DNA of 13,403 nt from the NCBI GenBank assembly GCA_018825925.1, contig JAHKAT010000019.1, positions 1 through 13,403 on the forward strand, given 5' to 3'. The notes under the pieces were generated by a model that saw only the letters and a list, made by a program, of their open reading frames with translations, searched no databases and was not told the DNA's origin. The position numbers and the translations under genes are program-made. Numbering within the stretch: position 1 is the first letter of the stretch; every line of letters starts with the position of its first letter. Below, in pieces: positions 6,749 through 13,403 of this stretch. The stretch comes from Bacteroidota bacterium. GTDB lineage: Bacteria; Bacteroidota; Bacteroidia; Flavobacteriales_D; Crocinitomicaceae.

Positions 6749-7357
6749 ATGGGAAAAAGAGAAGAAATAATGCTAAATGCTACCCCAGTGTTTATGCGCT
6801 ACGGTATAAAAAGTGTTTCTATGGATGATTTAGCTAAGGAGCTAAGTATCTCAAAAAAAACGATTTACCAACATTTTAAAGATAAAAATGACTTGATCGA
6901 ATCCATGATACATTTTCGTTTAGCTGAAGACCAGAAAACATGCTGTGAAATACGTGAAAACGCTTTAAATGCTATAGATTCTTTGAATGGTATGATTTCA
7001 ATGGTTACAGAAAACATGGGTAACATACATCCTTCCGTGTTTTATGATTTGCAAAAATATCATCCAGCGGCGCATGAGATTATCGTGAATCACAAGAATA
7101 ATTTTGTACTCGAGTTTATCAAAAACAATATTTCGCGAGGAATTCAGGAAGGATATTATCGTTCTGATTTCGACGATGAAATCATTGCGAATTTATATGT
7201 TCGAATGACCGACTTTGTGGTGGCAGGAAATATGATGGTGAACGGGGAAAGAGATTTTAAAACAATATACCATGAAGTAATCGCCTTTATGATTCATGGA
7301 TTAATTTCTGAAAAAGGCAGAGAATACACACAATCAAAAAATGATAAGAATGCTTAA
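6749..7357 (+). CDS. TetR/AcrR-family transcriptional regulator of the efflux operon
   Basis: This 202-residue regulator is likely a homodimeric repressor. The N-terminal helix-turn-helix covers about residues 5-50: REEIMLNATPVFMRYGIKSV, then SMDDLAKELSISKKTIYQHF, a textbook TetR DNA-binding region ending in KDKNDLIESM. The C-terminal part (about 55-195) is helical and divergent, as expected for a ligand-binding and dimerisation domain. The reading frame is open upstream to 6647, but the start at 6749 (MGKREEI) gives the normal TetR length before the helix-turn-helix and lies behind a -7 element. The 3' end overlaps the TolC-like gene by 17 bp, so it is the first gene of a four-gene efflux operon and probably represses that operon and itself. 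The inducing ligand cannot be read from the sequence. Confidence 0.93.
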   Translation: MGKREEIMLNATPVFMRYGIKSVSMDDLAKELSISKKTIYQHFKDKNDLIESMIHFRLAEDQKTCCEIRENALNAIDSLNGMISMVTENMGNIHPSVFYDLQKYHPAAHEIIVNHKNNFVLEFIKNNISRGIQEGYYRSDFDDEIIANLYVRMTDFVVAGNMMVNGERDFKTIYHEVIAFMIHGLISEKGREYTQSKNDKNA

Positions 7358-8684
7358 TAATTTGCTCTTGGCTATTTTGCTCATGACTTCGCTAACATCA
7401 TGGTCTCAAGAAAAAACAGCTTATACACTTTCTGAAGCGAAAGAATATGCTTTGGAGAATCATTTGACTATTAAAAATGCTTCTCTGGATATACAATCAG
7501 CGATCAGTAAAAAAAATGAAACTCGAGGCATCGGTTTGCCACAAATGAATCTTCAAGGCACCTTTAATAATTTCATTAATCTGCCAGTTCAAGTGGTAGA
7601 CGCCTCATTCATCAATCCAAACGCAAAGAAAGGAGAAACGGTTTCTTTTAGGGCAGGAACTGATTTTTCTGCGGCAGGAACTTTTCAAGTCAATCAGATA
7701 CTATTTAATGGTTCTTATTTAGTGGGTTTACAGGTGTCCAAACAATATGTTGAGTTTTCTCGCACCTTGGAATCACAATCGAAAGAAGAGGTAGTTTTTT
7801 CTGTAATCCAAGCATACAACACAGTGGTGATTGCGACCGAAAATTTACGTTTTATAGACTCCTTATTGCGAATCACCGAGGAACTAGTTGAAAAACAAGC
7901 TAATTATTTTGAAATAGGTTTGTTGAAACAAGAGGATATGGATCAGCTGAATTACTCTTTGTTAATTGCCAAAAATGCCAAAACCTCTGCCGATATACAA
8001 TTCAAGAATTCTTTGGTTTTATTGAAACTCACAATGAACTTTCCATTAGAAAAAGAATTGCTAGTGATAGAAACTTCTGAAAATTTAATAAACAAAGGTC
8101 AAAAGGCAAATGGTCGGATAGAAAATAATTTGGGGCTGCAAATACTCAACAAACAAAAAGCCTTGAATGATTATTCCTTGAAAAATGAAAAATTTGCAAA
8201 CCTCCCTACCTTGAATGGATTTTTTCAGCATACCTATAATGCATATAGAAATGAGTTTGATTTTTTCTCCAACAACCAATGGTTTCCTCAAACATTTTGG
8301 GGACTTCAATTGAATGTTCCGGTTTTTAGCGGTGGTCAGCGTCATTATAAAATTCAACAAGCTGAAATTGTTTTGCAAAAGAACGAAAATCAAATCATGC
8401 TTATGTCTCAAACATTAAAAATGCAAGAAATTCAATCTCAGAACAACTTGTCTGCTGCCTTGGAGCAATTGGACCTGCAAAAAGCAAATGTGGATTTGGC
8501 TGAAAAAATATATAGAAATGCCATTATTATGGAAAAAATCGGAAGCCAAAACAGCGTAGTAGTTACTCAAAAATACAATCAAGTAATACAGGCTCAAGCT
8601 CAATTAACCGCAGCCAAAATTTCAGTTTTTAACGAGCAATTAAATCTGGAAAAATTATACAATCAACTGATTACGAAAAATTAA
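7341..8684 (+). CDS. TolC-family outer membrane efflux protein
   Basis: This 447-residue protein is the outer membrane channel of a tripartite pump. Residues 1-22 form a Sec signal peptide ending near SWS-QEK; the ATG at 7341 is preferred over that at 7350 because it adds an arginine to the n-region. The mature protein has the duplicated outer-membrane efflux protein layout: a first half starting TLSEAKEYALENHLTIKNA, a long coiled-coil segment, then a second half with NGFFQHTYNAYRNEF, GLQLNVPVFSGG (about 325-336) and a second long coiled coil (NLSAALEQLDLQKANVDLAEKIY region). The LNVPVFSGGQR-type motif, marking the return strand of the barrel, is typical of the family. It overlaps tetR and is followed by the adaptor and RND genes, so it should form the exit duct of that pump. 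Confidence 0.93.
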   Translation: MIRMLNNLLLAILLMTSLTSWSQEKTAYTLSEAKEYALENHLTIKNASLDIQSAISKKNETRGIGLPQMNLQGTFNNFINLPVQVVDASFINPNAKKGETVSFRAGTDFSAAGTFQVNQILFNGSYLVGLQVSKQYVEFSRTLESQSKEEVVFSVIQAYNTVVIATENLRFIDSLLRITEELVEKQANYFEIGLLKQEDMDQLNYSLLIAKNAKTSADIQFKNSLVLLKLTMNFPLEKELLVIETSENLINKGQKANGRIENNLGLQILNKQKALNDYSLKNEKFANLPTLNGFFQHTYNAYRNEFDFFSNNQWFPQTFWGLQLNVPVFSGGQRHYKIQQAEIVLQKNENQIMLMSQTLKMQEIQSQNNLSAALEQLDLQKANVDLAEKIYRNAIIMEKIGSQNSVVVTQKYNQVIQAQAQLTAAKISVFNEQLNLEKLYNQLITKN

Positions 8685-8720
8685 AATAGAATTGTGAAGT
8701 ACAATAAATTAAGCATAAGA

Positions 8721-9776
8721 ATGGTAAAACGAAGTAAAGTCCTATTAGTAGGGTTAATTGCGGTATTGTCCGCTTGCGGAGGGGAGAACAATGAGTCTCA
8801 AGAAAATAAGGTTGCGTATTTACCACTTGTAAAAATGGAAAAGGCAGAGGTCACCACCTTTATTCATAAAATAAGAGTACAAGGAAATGTGGAAACGGAT
8901 CAGGATGTATTGTTGAATGCTGAAATGGGGGGACAAATTACCAAGATATTTGTGAAAGAAGGTCAGCGTGTTACTGCAGGCCAAACTTTGATTTCTTTAG
9001 ATGCCTCCATTTTATCCTCCAATATGAACGAAGTTCAAACGCAATTGGACTATGCCGAATACATGTTGAAAAAGCAAGAAGAGTTAAAAAAGCGAGGTGT
9101 AGGTTCTGAGTTTGATCTGGAAACGGCAAAAAATCAAGTGAACTCTTTGAAGTCGAAAATGAGATCCATCAATGCTCAGCGCGGGAAATCAGCTATAAAA
9201 GCTCCGTTTTCTGGGGTAATAGACCAAGTCTTCGCGAAAGATGGAGAGGTTGTGGGACCTCAAAATCCGCTGGTTCGTTTGGTAAACAATTCAAATATTG
9301 AAATAACCGCAGACATCTCTGAAAAACATCTTTCCTCTATTCATTTAGGTACAGAAGTAGAAGTTTCTTTCCCAAATTATACAGATACCATGATTAAAGT
9401 ACGAGTTTCGAATGTAGGTAATTATATAGAGCCAACGAATCGCACTTTTAGGATACAAGCCAAGGTTCCCAATAATAAGATCTTGCTGCCAAATATGCTT
9501 GCTGAATTATCAATAACAGATATGTTTCAAAAAAATGCAATGGTAGTTCCTTCTATAGCAATTATCAAAGACCAATACAATAAAGACTTTATTTATAAGG
9601 CGACATTGGTTAGTCCAGGAAAATTTAAAATTTCCAAAATTGATGTATCTGTCATAGAGAAATACGATGGAAAAGCCTTCATAAAGGTAGAGAAAGGGTT
9701 TCTTCAAAATGGGGATAAGATAGTCACGAATGGGGCAAAGGGAATAACAGAGCAGGATATCGTTCGAATTAAATAA
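8721..9776 (+). CDS. RND efflux periplasmic adaptor (membrane fusion protein), lipoprotein
   Basis: This 351-residue adaptor links the inner membrane pump to the TolC-like channel. The ATG at 8721 gives a compact lipoprotein signal peptide with lipobox LSAC and acylated C19; an upstream in-frame GTG at 8694 would add nine residues (MKYNKLSIR) and cannot be excluded. Domains in order: first lipoyl half with GGQITKIFVKEGQRVTAGQ (about 70-89), a short alpha-hairpin (about 97-155), second lipoyl half with IKAPFSGVIDQVFAKDGE (159-176), a beta-barrel (about 192-265) and a membrane-proximal domain (about 270-350) ending in KIVTNGAKGITEQDIVRIK. The length and order are those of AcrA/MexA-type adaptors, with a rather short hairpin. 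The gene is 36 bp after tolC and 8 bp before the pump gene. Confidence 0.93.
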   Translation: MVKRSKVLLVGLIAVLSACGGENNESQENKVAYLPLVKMEKAEVTTFIHKIRVQGNVETDQDVLLNAEMGGQITKIFVKEGQRVTAGQTLISLDASILSSNMNEVQTQLDYAEYMLKKQEELKKRGVGSEFDLETAKNQVNSLKSKMRSINAQRGKSAIKAPFSGVIDQVFAKDGEVVGPQNPLVRLVNNSNIEITADISEKHLSSIHLGTEVEVSFPNYTDTMIKVRVSNVGNYIEPTNRTFRIQAKVPNNKILLPNMLAELSITDMFQKNAMVVPSIAIIKDQYNKDFIYKATLVSPGKFKISKIDVSVIEKYDGKAFIKVEKGFLQNGDKIVTNGAKGITEQDIVRIK

Positions 9777-9784
9777 GGGTAATA

Positions 9785-12700
9785 ATGGAAGACAAATCAA
9801 ATAAAGGATTCGCGCTCTCTACACTTTCTGTCAACAATAGAAAATTTGTTTTTCTTTTGACGATTTTGATATTCTTTGGAGGGTTGATAGCCTATAATGG
9901 AATGCCAAAAGAAAATTTTCCAGAAATTCAAATTCCGGAGATTTATATAGGTATTGCAAAGCCTGGTGCTTCACCGGAATACATGTCCAAAAAAATTACT
10001 GAGTCAATTGAAAAAGAACTCGGTGGAATAAAATTGGTGGATGAAATAAACTCAAACTCTGTGCATGGTTATGCTACAATTCGGGTGAAGTTTGATTTTA
10101 AAATGCCTGTAATTGAGGCCTTGCAAAAAGTAAAAGACGCGGTAGATAAGGCACGGACGAAATCAGATTTTCCAGAGTTACCAGTTGAGCCCAATATTTT
10201 TGAAATGGATCCGGCTGCTATGCCAATCTTGAATGTGAATTTACGAGGAAACAACGCATCTCTGTTGAAAGATGTAGCAGAGGTACTGGAAAAAAAGATA
10301 GAAGAACTTCCTGAAATTTCAGAGGTAGATATTCGAGGTGTTCAAGAACAAGAAATGCGAATTGATGTCGACCCAATAAAGTCACAAGCAGTAAATGTTT
10401 CTTTAGACGACATTCAAAACGCTGTTAGAGCAGAGAATCAAAACATTCCATCAGGAGAAATTTTAATGGATGGTTCGAGAAAAACACTGCGCATAGATGG
10501 AGAGTTCGAGAATGCGGCTCAACTAAAAAGATTAATCGTTAAAGATGATGATTATTTGCCGGTACATCTAGAGGATATTGCAAAGGTATATTTTGGTAAT
10601 TCAGACACAACTTCATTCGCAAGAGAGTTTGGCGATCCAGTCGTGATGCTTGATATCAAAAAGCAAGGAGGTGAAAATTTATTAGTTGCGTCAGAGAAAA
10701 TCTACGAGATTCTTGAAGAATCGAAAAACAATGGTGTTATACCGAGAAGTGTTTCCATCTCAACGACAAATGATCAATCGAACAATACGAGAGACATGGT
10801 TTCTAATCTTGAGAATTCAATATTATTAGGTGTTTTATTGGTGGTCGGAGTATTACTATTCTTTTTAGGTCTGCGAAACGCATTGTTTGTTGGTGTAGCG
10901 ATTCCATTGTCCATGCTCATGTCTTTTTTGATACTTGATGCTATGAGTGTCTCTTTGAATGTGATGGTATTATTTTCACTGGTATTGGCATTAGGTATGC
11001 TTGTCGATAATGGTATTGTAATCGTTGAAAATATTTATCGTAATCTCAGTAATGGGATGAAACAAAAAGATGCAGTTGTAAATGGTGTTGGAGAGGTGGC
11101 ATGGCCTATAATTGCCTCTACTGCAACGACCTTGGCGGCGTTTATTCCATTGGCATTTTGGCCTGGAATCATGGGTGAGTTTATGAAATATTTACCCATT
11201 ACTTTGATCATTGTTTTGGGTTCATCTCTTTTCGTGGCCTTGGTGATTAATCCTGTTTTAGCCGTTGCATACATGCGTATTGAAGAAAATGCCCCACGCA
11301 AAAATAAGGTAATGAGAATTGCTTTAGGTTTGACTATTGGTGGCACCTTGATGTTGGTGTTTGGCGCAATGACCCTAGGTAATTTTTTAATTATCATGGC
11401 GATCTTTTCAATCTTGAATCTCTATGTCTTTTATCCCGGAGCTTATAAATTTCAAAACAATGTTTTACCTAGGTTAGAAGATGCTTACTCTAGATTTCTT
11501 ACAAAGGCACTTTCTGGTAAAAATCCACGAAAAATACTTTTTGGAACGATTGGATTATTCCTGTTTTCAATCGCTTTAATGGTGGCTTTCCCGCCGAAAG
11601 TTGACTTTTTTCCAGTGAATGAGCCGAATTATGTCAATATTTTTATTGCCCATCCAATTGGAACCGATATTCTTACGACCAATGAAACCGTACTTCAGGT
11701 TGAAAAAGAAGTAAATACAATTTTAAAACCCTATCTACTGAAAGATCAACAATTTCCAAAAGGAGATGAAAGACGTTTAATTCGATCCATTATTTCACAA
11801 GTAGGAGAGGGGACCAGTGACCCAGGCGAAGGTCCTACTATGGGGAATACTCCGCACAAAGGTAGATTGACAATAAATTTTACAGAATTTCAATTTCGAG
11901 AAGGGATTAAAACGGGCCAACTCTTGGCCTTAATTCAAGAAGAGCTTAAAGGAAAGTTTACTGCGGATATAGAAATTTCTGCCGAAAAAGAAGCGAATGG
12001 TCCGCCACAAGGGTCTCCAATAAACATAGAAGTAAGCGGTAGAGGATCTTATGCAGAATTGATTCAGGAAGCAGAAAAATTAAAACTCAAACTTGCTCGA
12101 TCAGGCGTACTTGGAATTGACCGATTGAAATTAAATGTTGAATCTAATCGCCCGGAAATCCCAATAGTAGTAGATCGTGATCAAGTGAGAAAATTGAATG
12201 CATCTACACAACAAGTCGGTATGGCAATCAGAAAGGCTCTGTTGGGCGAGGATGTTTCAACCTATAGTTTGAATGAAGAATCGTATGATTTGGTCCTGCG
12301 CTTTGAAAAATCAAGTCGTGAAAGCTTGGATGCCTTATTAGATCAGAATTTGATTTTCAGAAACAACAAAGGAGTCCTAATTAAGATACCTATCCGCTCT
12401 GTGGTTAAAAAGCCTATGGAAGAATCGTCGTTCACTGCTGTCATAAGAAAAGATCAATTACCAATGGTAGTGATAAGTTCAGGAGTTCAGGAAGGATTTA
12501 ATGGGAATGAAGTCGTTGAAGAATTAAAAACGAAGCTGGAGGAGCTAGAAAAAAAGGGAGAATTAAATGAATCATTAACGTACGCTTTTACAGGACAACA
12601 GGAAGAACAAGCCAAAGAAATGGCCTTCCTTTCGTCGGCTTTGATGATTGCAGTATTTATGATTACCTTAATTATCGTAGCGCAATTCAATTCCTATTCT

Positions 12701-13255
12701 GCTCCAACCGTAATAATGCTAACGGTGGTTCTTTCTTTGATTGGTGTTTTACTTGGGTTGGTAATATCTCGCCAAAATTTTGTAATCATGATGACCATGA
12801 TTGGTATTATTTCATTAGCAGGGGTGGTAGTGAACAATGCAATTGTTTTGATTGACTTTACAAATATGCTCCGTAAACAGCGCCGGGAAGAATTAGATTT
12901 AAATGAAGATGAACAATTACCTTATGAGGAAATTGTTAAATCAGCAATTGAAGCTGGAAAAACACGCTTACGTCCAGTACTCTTAACGGCTATTACAACC
13001 ATTCTTGGATTAATTCCGCTTGCCGTTGGTTTTAACATTGACTTCTTTAGCTTTTTATCGAGTTACGACGCTAATATCTATATTGGAGGAGATAATAACA
13101 TCTTCTTTTCACCGATGTCCTGGGCCATTATTTATGGTCTAACCTTTGCGACATTTTTGACCTTAGTGGTCATCCCATCCTTGTATGTGATGACAGTGAA
13201 AATAAAAGCGAGTGTTTACAAAAAAATGGGTTGGAAAATCATCAGTAACATATAG
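9785..13255 (+). CDS. RND-superfamily efflux pump, inner membrane subunit (HAE/AcrB-like)
   Basis: This 1156-residue pump exports substrates by proton-driven cycling of a trimer. TM1 is near 20-38. The first porter region starts at KENFPEIQIPEIYIGIAKPG. TM2-TM6 lie at about 345-497 and include the family motif GMLVDNGIVIVENIYRN (405-420). The second periplasmic half covers about 600-945. TM8-TM12 lie at about 947-1140 with GVVVNNAIVLIDF (1013-1025) and RLRPVLLTAITTILGLIPLA. Compared with AcrB, the acidic pair DD in TM4 is D408-N409 and the TM10 lysine is N1017. Two additional hydrophobic segments at about 512-530 and 533-550 lie between TM6 and TM7. The loop before TM12 is extended (NIDFFSFLSSYDANIYIGGD). 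These make it longer than AcrB (1049). The substrate is unknown; drug, bile-salt or lipid export are all possible. Confidence 0.95.
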   Translation: MEDKSNKGFALSTLSVNNRKFVFLLTILIFFGGLIAYNGMPKENFPEIQIPEIYIGIAKPGASPEYMSKKITESIEKELGGIKLVDEINSNSVHGYATIRVKFDFKMPVIEALQKVKDAVDKARTKSDFPELPVEPNIFEMDPAAMPILNVNLRGNNASLLKDVAEVLEKKIEELPEISEVDIRGVQEQEMRIDVDPIKSQAVNVSLDDIQNAVRAENQNIPSGEILMDGSRKTLRIDGEFENAAQLKRLIVKDDDYLPVHLEDIAKVYFGNSDTTSFAREFGDPVVMLDIKKQGGENLLVASEKIYEILEESKNNGVIPRSVSISTTNDQSNNTRDMVSNLENSILLGVLLVVGVLLFFLGLRNALFVGVAIPLSMLMSFLILDAMSVSLNVMVLFSLVLALGMLVDNGIVIVENIYRNLSNGMKQKDAVVNGVGEVAWPIIASTATTLAAFIPLAFWPGIMGEFMKYLPITLIIVLGSSLFVALVINPVLAVAYMRIEENAPRKNKVMRIALGLTIGGTLMLVFGAMTLGNFLIIMAIFSILNLYVFYPGAYKFQNNVLPRLEDAYSRFLTKALSGKNPRKILFGTIGLFLFSIALMVAFPPKVDFFPVNEPNYVNIFIAHPIGTDILTTNETVLQVEKEVNTILKPYLLKDQQFPKGDERRLIRSIISQVGEGTSDPGEGPTMGNTPHKGRLTINFTEFQFREGIKTGQLLALIQEELKGKFTADIEISAEKEANGPPQGSPINIEVSGRGSYAELIQEAEKLKLKLARSGVLGIDRLKLNVESNRPEIPIVVDRDQVRKLNASTQQVGMAIRKALLGEDVSTYSLNEESYDLVLRFEKSSRESLDALLDQNLIFRNNKGVLIKIPIRSVVKKPMEESSFTAVIRKDQLPMVVISSGVQEGFNGNEVVEELKTKLEELEKKGELNESLTYAFTGQQEEQAKEMAFLSSALMIAVFMITLIIVAQFNSYSAPTVIMLTVVLSLIGVLLGLVISRQNFVIMMTMIGIISLAGVVVNNAIVLIDFTNMLRKQRREELDLNEDEQLPYEEIVKSAIEAGKTRLRPVLLTAITTILGLIPLAVGFNIDFFSFLSSYDANIYIGGDNNIFFSPMSWAIIYGLTFATFLTLVVIPSLYVMTVKIKASVYKKMGWKIISNI

Positions 13256-13292
13256 TTATCGTGAAAAAAAATAAAATAAATTAAAAAAAGTT

Positions 13293-13343
13293 ATACAATG
13301 CTTGCATAGTTAATATAAAGGTTGTATATTTGTATCATACAAA
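13293..13343. promoter_or_regulatory. Operator-like cluster of TTGTAT/ATACAA hexamers
   Basis: Four copies of one hexamer lie within 50 bp: ATACAA at 13293-13298 and 13337-13342, TTGTAT at 13322-13327 and 13330-13335. The last two form a perfect 15-bp palindrome TTTGTATCATACAAA (13329-13343) covering the end of the -7 box and the predicted start site. Another 10-bp palindrome ATGCTTGCAT (13298-13307) covers the -33 element. The layout fits a repressor blocking this promoter; the regulator is not identified. Confidence 0.45.
13301..13332 (+). promoter_or_regulatory. Bacteroidota-type promoter for a gene beyond the right edge
   Basis: A -33-like CTTG (13301-13304) and an exact -7 element TATATTTG (13325-13332) are separated by 20 bp, close to the Bacteroidota consensus TTTG-N19-TAnnTTTG. 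Nothing else in the window has both elements at this spacing. No reading frame begins before the edge, so the gene starts further right or the transcript has a leader of at least 60 bases. Confidence 0.6.
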
Positions 13344-13386
13344 GAAGAAATAACAGAGATTATTAAAATCTTTTTCAGTGAATAGT

Positions 13387-13401
13387 GGTTAGGTTAGGTT
13401 A
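13387..13401 (+). repeat. Three tandem copies of GGTTA at the window edge
   Basis: GGTTA repeats three times without interruption (13387-13391, 13392-13396, 13397-13401) and is followed by GA at the edge, so the array may continue outside. It lies in the presumed leader of the next gene. Confidence 0.6.
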
Positions 13402-13403
13402 GA

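Noticed and set aside
8694..8720. GTG start for the adaptor protein nine codons upstream.
   Set aside because: The ATG at 8721 gives a compact standard lipoprotein signal peptide. The GTG remains possible but less likely.
11035..11397. A 120-codon minus-strand frame inside the RND gene.
   Set aside because: It is antisense to conserved transmembrane segments of the pump and has no protein features of its own.

Overview
The window reads as chromosome of an AT-rich member of the Bacteroidota, most likely order Flavobacteriales. Three things point there. There is a LytTR response regulator next to a sensor with a Reg_prop-type propeller ectodomain. Promoter-like elements match the Bacteroidota -7 consensus TAnnTTTG, with few Shine-Dalgarno sequences. 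The tetR-tolC-adaptor-RND efflux operon has a layout and RND sequence style typical of the group. The genus cannot be fixed from the sequence alone. I see no mobile element, tRNA, rRNA or CRISPR array.

Layout. (1) Positions 1-1835, minus strand: a LytTR response regulator whose stop overlaps the start of a propeller sensor protein (TAATG) that runs off the left edge. (2) 1836-2104: the longest gap (269 bp), with a candidate LytTR-type direct repeat. (3) 2105-4146, minus strand: an aminopeptidase P gene followed 2 bp later by an alpha/beta hydrolase gene. (4) 4147-4271: a divergent intergenic region with an ACGTAA/TTACGT inverted repeat. (5) 4272-6083, plus strand: a small unknown protein, an unknown lipoprotein, and a protein related to the glutamine amidotransferase (GATase) domain of CTP synthase. 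(6) 6076-6558, minus strand: RNase HI, overlapping the previous gene tail to tail by 8 bp. (7) 6749-13255, plus strand: a complete multidrug-type efflux operon of TetR regulator, TolC-like outer membrane factor, lipoprotein membrane-fusion adaptor and RND pump. (8) 13256-13403: the promoter region of a gene beyond the right edge, with a cluster of TTGTAT/ATACAA hexamers around a good Bacteroidota promoter.

How the genes work together. The efflux genes should build one tripartite pump spanning both membranes, with the TetR protein as its likely local repressor. The response regulator and propeller sensor should form one signalling pair, provided the unseen part of the sensor carries a kinase. 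The peptidase and hydrolase look co-transcribed.

The most unusual gene is the GATase-like protein at 5385-6083. It keeps the fold signature of the CTP synthase C-terminal-related (seleno)protein family but appears to have lost all three catalytic triad residues. No large undescribed system is evident; the other points of interest are regulatory sequences and variant pump residues.
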